From: an uncultured Prevotellaceae bacterium
GTDB lineage: Bacteria > Bacteroidota > Bacteroidia > Bacteroidales > Muribaculaceae
NCBI GenBank assembly: GCA_947165675.1
Contig: CAMVBJ010000008.1
Location: forward strand, 38,355 to 102,354
DNA length: 64,000 nt
Direction of reading: 5' to 3'
Each line of letters begins with the position of its first letter. Positions within the stretch are counted from its first letter, which is position 1. Below the pieces are notes generated by a model. That model had not been told where the DNA came from. It saw only the letters and a program-made list of their open reading frames with translations, and ran no database searches. A program made the position numbers and the translations under genes. Below are positions 54,132-63,170 of the stretch, in pieces.

Positions 54132-55838
54132 ATGATTCCAAAGAGATTATACCGACTTGCCATCGTCATTGTCGCCATCACGGCATGGATGGAGAGTCAC
54201 GCCACTATTCCCGCAGGCTACTACAACACGCTCGACGGCAAGAGTGGGCAAGCCTTGAAGGATGCCATCCACAACTTGACAATGCAGCACACCACGCTGA
54301 GCTACGGCAGTCTGTGGGGCTACTTTACCGAGACCGACTGCATGCCTGACAACCGCAACAGGGTGTGGGACATGTATAGTGATGATACCTTCTACTTTAG
54401 GGGCAACAACGCGCCATACGGCATGAACAGGGAGCACTCCCTGCCCAAGAGCTGGTGGGGTGGATATGACGTGAGCCAAGGCTACTCGGCCTACACCGAC
54501 ATCAACCACCTATACCCATCGGAAGAACAGGCCAACCTGGCCAAACTCAACTGGCCACTGGGCGAGGTGTCAATGGTAGAGTTTGATAACGGAGTGACCC
54601 GCGTGGGATCGCCCATGGCGGGCCAGGGTGGCGGAGCCAACCAAGTATTTGAGCCTGATGACCGCTACAAGGGTGACTTTGCCCGCACCTACTTCTACAT
54701 GGCGTGCGCCTATCAGCACTACAAGTGGAAGTACACCTTTATGCTCAACAACAGCTCCTGGAAGTCGCTTAACAACTGGTCCATCGACCTTTTGTGCCGA
54801 TGGGCGCGCAATGATGCCGTGAGCGACAAGGAGGTGAACCGTAACGATGCGGTGCAGAAGTATCAGAACAACCGTAACCCGTTTATCGATTTCCCTGATC
54901 TGTTTGAATACATCTGGGGTGACCGCCAGGGGCAGATTTTCTACATTAGCGAGGCAGGTACCAGCAGCGATACAACCAGCTACACAGGTGATCCCGAACT
55001 GATCGCACCCACTCAGGGAACCGTGCTTAACTTTGGCGAAGTCGCTGTGGGCAAGTCGCTGGACTATACCCTCTATATCAAGGGCCGAGGCTTGACCAAC
55101 CCACTGTCACTGGTACTGTACCGTGATGATTACCAGATGTTTCACATCCCCGTATCAAGTGTAAACCGCACCACAGCCAACAGTGCCAACGGTTATGCCC
55201 TGACCATCACCTACACACCCACAGCCATCGGCAACCACACGGCCCATCTCGTCATCTATGATGGAGGTCTTGTGGGCAGTGTAGATGTAGAACTCAGAGC
55301 TACCTGCCTTGACGTGCCCACGTTGTCAACCCTTACCGCACTTGACGCGACCAACATCAACGGCAACAATTACGTCGCCAACTGGAAAGCCGCCAGCGAG
55401 GTTGTGGATTACTATGTCATCACCCGCACCATCTATAACAAGGAGAACGGCGAAACCCGTACCGAGGTCACCAGCACCGATGACGGTAATGCGACGAGCT
55501 ACACGTTTGATGACCGCATGCCAGGCGAAACCCACACCTACTACGTTCAGTCCTTCCGCCTGGGCTACATGAGCGAGCCGTCAAACGTCATCACTCTCGA
55601 CGCCAGCGGCATCACTGGACTACTTGCCGACAAACCTCTGCAGGTCATCGGCAGGGATGGCGGCATCCTCATCAAGTGCAGTGAAGACCTGGGCAACGCC
55701 ACGATCTATGACATGGCAGGCCGCGCCGTGAAACATATCGACAATCTGCACAACGACATGGTTATCGATCTGCCACGCGGCATCTACCTGCTCACCACTA
55801 CCACCAGCCGCAGTGCTTGGAAGGTCGCCGTGAAATAG
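54132..55838 (+). CDS. Secreted endonuclease I-type nuclease with sorting-like C terminus
   Basis: A 568-aa exported nuclease of the EndA/NucM endonuclease I family. Signal peptide to about residue 24 (LAIVIVAITAWMESHA). The nuclease core (about 28-270) has the beta-beta-alpha metal motif NREHSLPKSWWGG at about residue 98 and TDINHLYPSEEQAN at about 123. After it come an Ig-like domain (about 290-395), a fibronectin-type-III-like domain (about 395-485) and a C-terminal segment (ATIYDMAGRAVKHID... LPRGIYLLTTTTSRSAWKVAVK) resembling a type A type IX sorting domain. It would degrade extracellular DNA or RNA for nutrients or biofilm turnover. Confidence 0.9.
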   Translation: MIPKRLYRLAIVIVAITAWMESHATIPAGYYNTLDGKSGQALKDAIHNLTMQHTTLSYGSLWGYFTETDCMPDNRNRVWDMYSDDTFYFRGNNAPYGMNREHSLPKSWWGGYDVSQGYSAYTDINHLYPSEEQANLAKLNWPLGEVSMVEFDNGVTRVGSPMAGQGGGANQVFEPDDRYKGDFARTYFYMACAYQHYKWKYTFMLNNSSWKSLNNWSIDLLCRWARNDAVSDKEVNRNDAVQKYQNNRNPFIDFPDLFEYIWGDRQGQIFYISEAGTSSDTTSYTGDPELIAPTQGTVLNFGEVAVGKSLDYTLYIKGRGLTNPLSLVLYRDDYQMFHIPVSSVNRTTANSANGYALTITYTPTAIGNHTAHLVIYDGGLVGSVDVELRATCLDVPTLSTLTALDATNINGNNYVANWKAASEVVDYYVITRTIYNKENGETRTEVTSTDDGNATSYTFDDRMPGETHTYYVQSFRLGYMSEPSNVITLDASGITGLLADKPLQVIGRDGGILIKCSEDLGNATIYDMAGRAVKHIDNLHNDMVIDLPRGIYLLTTTTSRSAWKVAVK

Positions 55839-55875
55839 CGAAGCGATTAACAGCTAATCCATATCACTCAATAAA

Positions 55876-55904
55876 CAAGCGGTTGGCCATTGGTCAACCG
55901 CTTG
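55876..55904. terminator. Bidirectional terminator between the endonuclease gene and korC
   Basis: Stem CAAGCGGTTGGCC / GGTCAACCGCTTG, 13 pairs with one G-T and a 3-base loop, between convergent genes. Confidence 0.8.
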
Positions 55905-55938
55905 CTATTGAATTTAAAATATAATCGCTATGAAAAGA

Positions 55939-56478
55939 TTATTCCTTAATGAGGTTTCCACCTTCCTTCAGAGCCTCCTCGTTGAGGGGGATAAGGTGCC
56001 AGTGGCGCTCGGGAAGAGTCTTCTTCAGAGCTTTAAGCACGCTCTCGATGGTCACCATGGGACGCACCTTGAGCATCGAACCCAGGACAATCATGTTGAA
56101 GGTCTTGGAATTCTTCATCTCGATTGACTTCTCGGTAGCATCGATAGGATAAATCTTGATATCGGTGCGAGTGGGTTTCTTGTGGATGCCATAGGTGTCA
56201 TACATCAAGATGCCACCAGGCTTTACCTTGCTCTCAAACTTATCGAGCGACTGCTGGTTGAGGACAACCACTACGTCATAGGTGTTCAAGACAGGAGAGC
56301 TGATGCGCTCATCGCTCACGATAACAGTAACGTTGGCGGTACCACCGCGCTGTTCGGGACCATAAGAGGGCAGCCAGCAAACCTCCTTGTCTTCCATCAG
56401 ACCAGAGTAGGCAAGAATCTTACCCATTGACAATACACCCTGTCCGCCGAAACCGGCAATAACTATTTCGTTAATCAT
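55939..56478 (-). CDS. korC: 2-oxoacid:ferredoxin oxidoreductase gamma subunit
   Basis: A 179-aa gamma subunit of the KorABC / VorABC enzyme that converts 2-oxoglutarate (or branched-chain 2-oxoacids) to acyl-CoA and reduces ferredoxin. It opens with the family block EIVIAGFGGQGVLSMGKILAY, and WLPSYGPEQRGGTANVTVIVSDE follows. The subunit order on the minus strand is ferredoxin-like delta, alpha, beta, gamma. It is the last gene, 20 bases after beta. Confidence 0.92.
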   Translation of the reverse strand: MINEIVIAGFGGQGVLSMGKILAYSGLMEDKEVCWLPSYGPEQRGGTANVTVIVSDERISSPVLNTYDVVVVLNQQSLDKFESKVKPGGILMYDTYGIHKKPTRTDIKIYPIDATEKSIEMKNSKTFNMIVLGSMLKVRPMVTIESVLKALKKTLPERHWHLIPLNEEALKEGGNLIKE

Positions 56479-56497
56479 AATAGTGTCTTGTTAATTT

Positions 56498-57277
56498 TTA
56501 GCGTTGAATACCATCTTCTAAGTTCTTCAGGTCTCCCAGGGGATACTTGGCGAACATATTCTCTTCCATCCACTTGTTGGCCTTCTCGGGAGTGAGTTTC
56601 CAGCCAGTGTTGCATGCGCTGACGATCTCGACAACCGAGGTACCCTTGCAGTTGATGCTGTTCTCAAATGCTTTGCGCAGGGCAGCTTTGGCCTTGCGGA
56701 CGTTGGCGGGCGTGTGAACACTCTGACGGGTCACATAGCAGGTGCCATCGAGCTGAGCCAGCAGTGGGGTGATGGCCAGGGGATAACCATTGAGGTCCGG
56801 ACGGCGACCGTAGGGGCAGGTAGCGGTCTTCTGACCCAACAGGGTCGTGGGAGCCATCTGACCACCGGTCATTCCGTAGATAGCATTGTTGATGAAGATG
56901 ATAGCGATGTTCTCACCACGGTTGCAAGCATGAATCGACTCGCAAGTACCGATAGCCGAGAAGTCACCGTCGCCCTGATAGGTGAATACCAGATTCTCGG
57001 GCCACAGACGCTTAACAGCAGTAGCCAGAGCAGTGGCGCGACCGTGAGGAGCCTCCTCCCAGTCAACATCGATGTAATTGTAAGCAAACACGGCGCAGCC
57101 AACGGGCGAAACGCCAACAGTCTTTTCAGCAACACCCATTTCCTCGATGACCTGGGCAACGAGTTTGTGTACAACGCCATGGCTGCAACCAGGGCAATAG
57201 TGCATGTGAACTTGGTTCAGCAGCGCAGGTGCAGAATAAACTTTATTCTCAGGTTTAATGATATCGTTAAGTTCCAT
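56498..57277 (-). CDS. korB: 2-oxoacid:ferredoxin oxidoreductase beta subunit
   Basis: A 259-aa thiamine-diphosphate-binding subunit. The TPP/Mg2+ region is visible as TYQGDGDFSAIGTCESIHACNRGENIAIIFINNAIYGMTGGQ (Asp within GDGD and Asn in the INN pair); HMHYCPGCSHGVVHKL near the N terminus provides a conserved Cys pair. Together with alpha it forms the catalytic core. It is 7 bases downstream of alpha. Confidence 0.94.
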   Translation of the reverse strand: MELNDIIKPENKVYSAPALLNQVHMHYCPGCSHGVVHKLVAQVIEEMGVAEKTVGVSPVGCAVFAYNYIDVDWEEAPHGRATALATAVKRLWPENLVFTYQGDGDFSAIGTCESIHACNRGENIAIIFINNAIYGMTGGQMAPTTLLGQKTATCPYGRRPDLNGYPLAITPLLAQLDGTCYVTRQSVHTPANVRKAKAALRKAFENSINCKGTSVVEIVSACNTGWKLTPEKANKWMEENMFAKYPLGDLKNLEDGIQR

Positions 57278-57284
57278 TGCGTTA

Positions 57285-58370
57285 TTACTTATTAATGAGT
57301 TTCTCTTTCAGTACGTTCAACAGCTCGTCGGGAGTGGGCACGTTACCACCGAAGCGGCCATAGTGCTCAACCGGCATCTTGCATTCAACGGCAAGTTTCA
57401 CATCCTCGACCATCTGGCCGGCGTTGAGCTCAACACACAGGATGCCCTTGACATTCTTGGCAGCCTCACGAAGCTGCTTCTCGGGGAAGGGCCACAAGGT
57501 GATGGGACGGAACATGCCCACCTTGATGCCCTCCTGGCGAGCCAGCTCCATCGTCTTCATGGCGATTCGGGCGGTAGTGCCAAAAGCGGTGATCAGATAA
57601 TCGCAATCCTCAACGTCGATGAGTTCGCAACGGGTCTCATTCTTCTCGATCTCGCGGTAGCAAGCCTGGAAGCGCCAGTTGTTCTCCTCCATCTTGTCGT
57701 CGTCGAGCTCAAGGCTGGTAACGACATTGCTGGGACGCATACCCTTGCGACCGTTAACGGCCCAGGGGCACTGCTCGCGGATCTGCTCCTCGGTGCGGCG
57801 CGGACGCTGCTCGGGCAGAACCACCTTCTCCATGAGCTGGCCGATGGTACCATCGGCGAGAATCATCGACACACAACGATACTTGAAGGCCAAGTCAAAT
57901 CCCAGAGCGACCATGTCGGCCATCTCCTGAACACTGCTGGGAGCGAGCACGATCATGTGGTAGTCACCGTGACCGCCACCCTTGCAAGCCTGGAAGTAGT
58001 CGGCCTGAGAAGCGTGGATAGTACCCAGACCAGGACCACCGCGCTGTACGTTGATCAACAGAGCGGGAACCTCGCTGGCAGCGAGATAGGACACACCCTC
58101 CTGCATGAGGCTGAAGCCAGGGCTGGAAGTAGAAGTGCAGACAGCCTTACCGGTCATGGCACCACCATACACCATGTTGATGGCAGCGACCTCACTCTCG
58201 GCCTGCAGTACAACCATACCAGTAGTGTCCCAAGGCATTTCTTCCTCGAGTTTCTCAAGCACCTCACTCTGCGGAGTGATTGGGTAGCCGAAATATCCGT
58301 CGGCGCCGTAGCGAATCATAGCCATGGCGAGGGCTTCGTTACCCTTCATCAATGTTACTTTATCGTTCAT
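57285..58370 (-). CDS. korA: 2-oxoacid:ferredoxin oxidoreductase alpha subunit
   Basis: A 361-aa alpha subunit with the N-terminal block MKGNEALAMAMIRYGADGYFGYPITPQSEVLE, and conserved YLAASEVPALLINVQRGGPGLGT. Annotation in the group wavers between KorA (2-oxoglutarate) and VorB (3-methyl-2-oxobutanoate); the substrate cannot be settled by reading. The enzyme feeds reduced ferredoxin in anaerobic metabolism or, in reverse, fixes CO2 in a reductive TCA branch. It is 34 bases after the delta subunit. Confidence 0.93.
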   Translation of the reverse strand: MNDKVTLMKGNEALAMAMIRYGADGYFGYPITPQSEVLEKLEEEMPWDTTGMVVLQAESEVAAINMVYGGAMTGKAVCTSTSSPGFSLMQEGVSYLAASEVPALLINVQRGGPGLGTIHASQADYFQACKGGGHGDYHMIVLAPSSVQEMADMVALGFDLAFKYRCVSMILADGTIGQLMEKVVLPEQRPRRTEEQIREQCPWAVNGRKGMRPSNVVTSLELDDDKMEENNWRFQACYREIEKNETRCELIDVEDCDYLITAFGTTARIAMKTMELARQEGIKVGMFRPITLWPFPEKQLREAAKNVKGILCVELNAGQMVEDVKLAVECKMPVEHYGRFGGNVPTPDELLNVLKEKLINK

Positions 58371-58404
58371 ATTGTTCGACAGTAGTTTAAATGGTTAGTC
58401 TCTA

Positions 58405-58635
58405 TTATTTCTCCGTCACACGATAAACCTCGATGCAGGCATCAGGGCAAACGAGTGCACAACTCTGGCAACCGATACAAGCCTCCGGTTGCTCCATATA
58501 CGCGAAATGATATCCGCGGTCATTCACCTCTTTCTCTTTGAGGTTCAATACATTGCATGGGCATGCCACAACACACAGGCGGCATCCCTTGCATCGCTCC
58601 GTATTCACTACTACGGCTCCATGAATTTTTGCCAT
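58405..58635 (-). CDS. korD: 4Fe-4S ferredoxin-type delta subunit
   Basis: A 76-aa ferredoxin-like protein with two 4Fe-4S motifs, CKGCRLCVVACPCNVL and CIGCQSCALVCPDACIE (CxxCxxCxxxCP pattern). It passes electrons from the korAB active site to ferredoxin. It is the first gene of the operon, with its own promoter 50 bases upstream. Confidence 0.94.
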   Translation of the reverse strand: MAKIHGAVVVNTERCKGCRLCVVACPCNVLNLKEKEVNDRGYHFAYMEQPEACIGCQSCALVCPDACIEVYRVTEK

Positions 58636-58685
58636 AAATATAGATATAGTTTAAAGGTTATAAATAGTTAGTCTTACAATTACCG

Positions 58686-58716
58686 CAAAAATACTTCTTT
58701 TTGGGGACATAGCAAG
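58686..58716 (-). promoter_or_regulatory. Promoter of the korDABC operon
   Basis: Minus strand: CTTG (58713-58716), 19-base spacer, TATTTTTG (58686-58693), about 50 bases before the korD ATG. Confidence 0.6.
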
Positions 58717-59012
58717 CAAAAAAGAGTGAATATTTACCAACAAATGATGATTTTCTTACTGAAATAAGCAGATATAGCATATAGCGGGATGTTTTCCATC
58801 CAGCCCGCATCTTGATAAGGATTCATTGATATCCTCAAGCCCTTAAACTCACTAAATGATCATCTACATTAAAAAAATGAATTGACCACTGACAAAATCA
58901 GATTTTACATTTTTTTGGACATTCAAAATAGGTGCTAATAATGACATTTGTTGTGAAGTTAAAACAAAGTATAAATAGTATTAAAAATGCAGGTATTGAT
59001 AAGAATTCATAA

Positions 59013-59020
59013 TATCTTTG
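59013..59020 (+). promoter_or_regulatory. -7 element of the unknown secreted protein
   Basis: TATCTTTG, 29 bases before ATG 59050. It lies inside the longer ORF of the track, which supports the later start. Confidence 0.55.
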
Positions 59021-59049
59021 CGAAAAATCATCATAAAAAGTATTGTATT

Positions 59050-59661
59050 ATGAAAACGATTGTATTACTTCTCACCTCATTGATGCCATTTGCCTTGTTT
59101 TCACAAAGCAAATCCAGTAGCGCAGACATTAAAAGGCCCGTGCCCTCAAATATGGCCATTTCTCCAGAATCTCATGAAAATGTACTTACAGAAAACACGC
59201 TTAACCTGGAGGTACATTTAATCGCCGAGAACAAGAGTAGTAGTGACCAACAATATTCCATCAGAATGTCAGGGCTTCGCTCCAGATCAGACAGAAGGCT
59301 GCTTTTGGTTGAAGCACAGCCCATTTTGCTGACATTAAGTAATGGTAAAGTTTTGGAATTCAATACTGTTGGCGCGGGCATTAAAGAAGTCAACAATTCA
59401 CAGTCAGCATCCCACGGCATTGATGACGACCTCGTCTTCATGGTTTCTCGTGAACAAATCAACGAGATCATACAAGGCAGAATAGTAAATGTACGTTTTG
59501 CGCTCAACGGTACGAAATTGGTCAACTATCAGGTCGAGAATAACCGTTTCTCTGAGGCCTTGAGTGAGCAACTTGAAGTTCTTGACGGCAATGAAAACCC
59601 AATGAGTGGTGACATTGACAGATACCTCGTGCCATTACAGATTGTCACTACCGAAAGGTAA
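59050..59661 (+). CDS. Hypothetical secreted protein
   Basis: A 203-aa exported protein with signal peptide MKTIVLLLTSLMPFALFSQ. The mature part begins with a polar Ser/Lys-rich segment and continues as a beta-rich domain (LNLEVHLIAENKSSSDQQYS, RRLLLVEAQPILLTLSNGKVLEFN). Not recognised. The start at 59050 is chosen because the ORF track's extra 21 codons lie at or before the promoter. It is convergent with the TonB-domain gene and ends just before a 24-bp perfect hairpin. AT-rich codon use links it to the following accessory genes. Confidence 0.75.
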   Translation: MKTIVLLLTSLMPFALFSQSKSSSADIKRPVPSNMAISPESHENVLTENTLNLEVHLIAENKSSSDQQYSIRMSGLRSRSDRRLLLVEAQPILLTLSNGKVLEFNTVGAGIKEVNNSQSASHGIDDDLVFMVSREQINEIIQGRIVNVRFALNGTKLVNYQVENNRFSEALSEQLEVLDGNENPMSGDIDRYLVPLQIVTTER

Positions 59662-59701
59662 CCAACTCAACCCAAATCGCCAGGCCTTGATAACGCAGAA
59701 C

Positions 59702-59757
59702 CACACTTTAGGTCCAAAAAATGTGTAAAAAATCACATTTTTTGGACCTAAAGTGTG
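59702..59757. terminator. 24-bp perfect hairpin, bidirectional terminator
   Basis: CACACTTTAGGTCCAAAAAATGTG (left) pairs perfectly with its complement on the right over 24 bp, with an 8-base A-rich loop. It lies between convergent genes. Its length and the internal A/T tracts make it an unusually strong structure. Confidence 0.75.
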
Positions 59758-59788
59758 ATGCACGACAGATTATCTCTGGTCACCTTAA

Positions 59789-61153
59789 CTACAGTCTAAA
59801 ATTTATCGGGATGGTCATAGTTGAGGCCACTGGCTGACCATTGCGGCGGGCCGGTGTGAAGCGCGGCAGCGACTTGCACAAACGCAACGCCTCTGCATCA
59901 AGCATAGGATCTACAGATTGAACTATTTCTGCATTGCTCACTTGGCCTGTTGAAGATATGGTCAACTTGACAACAACTTTACCTTGAATCTTCTTCTCAG
60001 CCGCTACTGGCGGATAATTAATATGTCTTGCAATATAGCTTGACAGCGCATAATTACCACCCTGAAACTCTGGACCTGCATTTTCCTTGGGAGTTTGTTC
60101 TGCCTGCGGTGCAGCTTGGCGTTCTTCTCTTATAGGAGCTACAGGGGGCGTGCTCGCCTGGTCATTGGCTCGTGTAACAGTCTCTGTTTTGGGCTTAGTT
60201 TCCGATTTAGGATCAGATGATGTCGTAGACTGTGACGGCCTATCCTCATATTCGTCATAATCATAATACCTACTATCATCACTCAAATTATCATCTGAAC
60301 TCATGAATTCATCTGGATCAACACTTTCCTGCTGTTCTTCTTCTACATTATTCTCTTCATTAACCAAGGTGTTATCAACCACATCTGGAGTTGAGATGCT
60401 GTCTGTTGTCACTTGAATCTTATCGGTTCTCTTTGCTGCATCTTTTCCTATTGTAGCAGTACTAAACATGAATATCGTGCCCATCAAAGGTATCATGATA
60501 AGGGATAACGTAGCGTGGTACTTGTAGTTTTGAAATTTCTTCAGATTAAATTTCTGTACTGACATATCTGCTGCCGAAGTCCACCATTTGTAATGTCCAG
60601 AAAAAAGCATTTCATAGTTCTCTATGGCCCAGTTGAAACGCCATTTGACGTAATCTTTGGCATTTGACTTCACCAAACCAAGGATTAAGTAATACAAAAT
60701 GACGCCAACACATGATCCCAAGATTAAAATCCAGTTAAAAGACATTATGCATACGATAAGAAATAGTAGCGGACCCCAATTGACAATAAAATTTGCAACA
60801 TGGCCTATTGCAGTAGCCAGGAACAGGCTACCTTGTTTTACTTTTTCCTTCCGGACTTGTTTCTCACCATCACTTTCATTAAGCGGACTGACGATGGCAC
60901 CTGCAACAAACAAACCAAATAGAAGTGGAACGCCGGTAGCCATCAGCAGCCACTTGAGATCAAATATTTTTGAAAACCCAACATTCATTCCTGCAAATAA
61001 CCCAATGACGAGGAAAGCGATTATGCATAGTGCAAAAGCTATGGCAATACCGATACTCACCTCATAGTTATAGAACAAATCCCACAACCAGAGTTCTTTC
61101 TCTTCATCTCCTTTTGTATAGTTCTTAAGAACTCTTCTAAATATCTTATTCAT
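59789..61153 (-). CDS. Polytopic membrane protein with C-terminal TonB domain
   Basis: A 454-aa protein whose N-terminal 240 residues contain about five or six hydrophobic helices (for example IGIAIAFALCIIAFLVIGLFA and LLMATGVPLLFGLFVAGAIV), then an acidic/Pro/Ser-rich periplasmic linker (about 250-360), then a TonB/energy-transducer domain (about 365-454) with YPPVAAEKKIQGKVVVKLTI and LPRFTPARRNGQPVASTMTIPINF. Normal TonB proteins have a single helix; the multi-helix head is unusual, and no ExbB/ExbD is beside it. Similar TonB ends occur in BlaR1-type and other Bacteroidota membrane proteins. It lies 18 bases after the next gene and shares its operon. The codon use is AT-rich. Confidence 0.82.
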   Translation of the reverse strand: MNKIFRRVLKNYTKGDEEKELWLWDLFYNYEVSIGIAIAFALCIIAFLVIGLFAGMNVGFSKIFDLKWLLMATGVPLLFGLFVAGAIVSPLNESDGEKQVRKEKVKQGSLFLATAIGHVANFIVNWGPLLFLIVCIMSFNWILILGSCVGVILYYLILGLVKSNAKDYVKWRFNWAIENYEMLFSGHYKWWTSAADMSVQKFNLKKFQNYKYHATLSLIMIPLMGTIFMFSTATIGKDAAKRTDKIQVTTDSISTPDVVDNTLVNEENNVEEEQQESVDPDEFMSSDDNLSDDSRYYDYDEYEDRPSQSTTSSDPKSETKPKTETVTRANDQASTPPVAPIREERQAAPQAEQTPKENAGPEFQGGNYALSSYIARHINYPPVAAEKKIQGKVVVKLTISSTGQVSNAEIVQSVDPMLDAEALRLCKSLPRFTPARRNGQPVASTMTIPINFRL

Positions 61154-61171
61154 AATATAGTCTTTTTGTAA

Positions 61172-63121
61172 TTATTTAAACTGTGGTTCTCCGATAAAAG
61201 CCTTGTGGAATTGATGCCATAATTCCCAGTTCTTGCCTGCGGGAGCACTTGGATGGTATACGCGCATAGCCGGAATGCTCTTACCTTTGATCGGGTAATA
61301 CCACACAGGGCATGAATCGCCGTCAACCTCAATTGAGGATTCAGTGCCGTCCCATGCAGGGAGTAGATTATATAGCCTTTGCCCCCAGACAATGATGGCA
61401 TCAGGCTGATAGCTTTCTAGCAATTCTCTAAACGCTTCTTCACTATCTTTTTGAGCTGTCATATCAGGTTCTGTACGTGGGCCAGTTGTGGACTTTTGGA
61501 AGTAGTTGTAAAACATTATACTGTTCCACAACTGTTCGCGCTCCTCTTGATTGAGTTCCCGACCTGCTAATGCGCGTTCGAAACACAAGAAAGTCTGTTG
61601 ATAAGGTGCACCCCAGTACTCATAAACGAATTCTTTGACAACGCCAATAGTTTCATCTGTGGCATCCGTTGCGTCGCCATAATGGCTCTCGCCAAGTACC
61701 AGCACCTTCTTTCCATAAACACCACCTGAATTGTATTCACTTCCAACCCATGGCTTGAAAAAGATTTTAGAATCGCTATTTACTTCTTGTTGAACGGTTT
61801 CCTTCCGTACTGCCTCTTGCTGTACTGGGTCTTGCTGAATAGGTTCTTGCTTTGCAGACTCTAACTGAATCAGTGCTTCTTTTTTAATATCGCTATTTTG
61901 CGGATTTTTGATGAAATAATAGATTAAAGCCCGTAAAACAAGAAGTTCAGCATCAATATCTGTCATGTTATACCCTATTGTGCCGAAAAGCCATTTATGA
62001 TTGTCTCGACATGTGATTTCTAATAATTCCGGTTCATTGCTATCCCATTCACCATACCATGCATTTTTGTTAATATCAATAATGTCTGATAAATTTATGG
62101 TGTAATGTCCACGATCAGCAATAAATTCCAGCGCATCAGCAAAAAGGTAAACTGTAACCTCTTGGCTAGAATCCCTATCAAAATACCTTTTCCCCATGTG
62201 AAAATGAGGAGTTTTCAGAGAAAACGACTTTCTCATATAGCAGGGACGATTAACAATTAAATCATCACAGTCAATTTTTTGTGGTTTCGCTCCTGATTCT
62301 AACCAATACCGTTTAAAGTAATCGGCATAATTATCATACAGAGATTGATTTAATAATTTTGACCCATAATCATAGAAGAAAAAATGTTCCAAAACGTGTT
62401 CCATACGATGTTTAAAAATGAACAACTGATAATAGTAGTTTTCCTCAGTTAATGACACATCATCTTCTCCTACAATTGGAATTTTAATCAAGTTACGCAA
62501 TTCTTGATTAACATCATCAGAAAGATTATCAAGTAGACTTAGTTTTGTGCTTGTATATTCATTAATATTCTCTGGTCTTAACCAAGATTGCAATAATTCA
62601 GCTAGATCCTGGGAGTCTTTTTTCTTAATTTTTCCCAAATAATACTTACTTTTGGGTTCAGCGCGCATATCAAACTCTAAATCATCTCGTTCTTCCTCTG
62701 GGAGAGATTCAAGGATTTTAAGTTTCTCAATGATTGCACTACTTGCTTTATTCTTCTGCTCAGTTCTTTGAACTTTTGTTGCTTTTAGGCGTTGATATGC
62801 TTGTTCTAGAGCTTTGGTAGGATCAGATATCTTTCTCGCAAAGAAACTTTCGGTAACTTCATCAATCAATTCGTCAATGTCTTCACTATCACGTTCTTTT
62901 TCTGGAAGTTTCATATAGAAACGTTCAAGAGCCTTTTGAAAACGGTTTGATTCAGCTTCAGAAACACCACCTATGTCATCATCGTCATCATCAGACGATG
63001 AGTCGACATCATAAGTTTCCTCGTACTCATCACTGTCTTTGAAACGGTAATCATCCTCATATTCACCATCATCGCCGGTGAATATCTTCTTCACAGTTTT
63101 GATAAAATCAGTTAATCCCAT
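61172..63121 (-). CDS. Acidic / PH-like / uracil-DNA-glycosylase-like fusion protein
   Basis: A 649-aa cytoplasmic protein not seen by me as one family. It starts MGLTDFIKTVKKIF (ATG 63121; the ORF track's TTG is four codons earlier). An acidic run (DSSSDDDDDD) lies at about 38-48. A helical charged region follows to about 300, then a PH- or GRAM-like beta domain (about 320-395; VTVYLFADALEFIADRGHYT), a Gln/Glu-rich linker of repeated QQxxVQQE-type units (about 425-450) and a C-terminal domain of about 195 aa resembling UDG-family proteins (KKVLVLGESHYG, NSIMFYNYFQ, PDAIIVWGQRLYNLL, YHPSAPAGKNW). Uracil glycosylase activity is not established. AT-rich codon use suggests horizontal origin. Confidence 0.7.
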   Translation of the reverse strand: MGLTDFIKTVKKIFTGDDGEYEDDYRFKDSDEYEETYDVDSSSDDDDDDIGGVSEAESNRFQKALERFYMKLPEKERDSEDIDELIDEVTESFFARKISDPTKALEQAYQRLKATKVQRTEQKNKASSAIIEKLKILESLPEEERDDLEFDMRAEPKSKYYLGKIKKKDSQDLAELLQSWLRPENINEYTSTKLSLLDNLSDDVNQELRNLIKIPIVGEDDVSLTEENYYYQLFIFKHRMEHVLEHFFFYDYGSKLLNQSLYDNYADYFKRYWLESGAKPQKIDCDDLIVNRPCYMRKSFSLKTPHFHMGKRYFDRDSSQEVTVYLFADALEFIADRGHYTINLSDIIDINKNAWYGEWDSNEPELLEITCRDNHKWLFGTIGYNMTDIDAELLVLRALIYYFIKNPQNSDIKKEALIQLESAKQEPIQQDPVQQEAVRKETVQQEVNSDSKIFFKPWVGSEYNSGGVYGKKVLVLGESHYGDATDATDETIGVVKEFVYEYWGAPYQQTFLCFERALAGRELNQEEREQLWNSIMFYNYFQKSTTGPRTEPDMTAQKDSEEAFRELLESYQPDAIIVWGQRLYNLLPAWDGTESSIEVDGDSCPVWYYPIKGKSIPAMRVYHPSAPAGKNWELWHQFHKAFIGEPQFK

Positions 63122-63162
63122 AATGTTTAGCAATTATATGTTAAAAAATATATTACTGATGG

Positions 63163-63170
63163 CAAAAATA
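63163..63170 (-). promoter_or_regulatory. -7 element of the UDG-like/TonB operon
   Basis: TATTTTTG on the minus strand, 41 bases before ATG 63121. Confidence 0.5.

Larger units (their letters stand above)
58636..59049. other. AT-rich intergenic region between divergent kor and secreted-protein genes
   Basis: About 410 bases with the kor promoter at one end and a -7 element at the other. Several short AT tracts occur but no ORF with support. The ORF track extends the next gene to 58987; I assign that part to the leader. Confidence 0.5.

Noticed and set aside
57258-58385. 375-aa plus-strand ORF opposite korA
   Set aside because: It is exactly antisense to a well-identified gene and has a Leu/His/Ala-rich shadow composition; no family resemblance.
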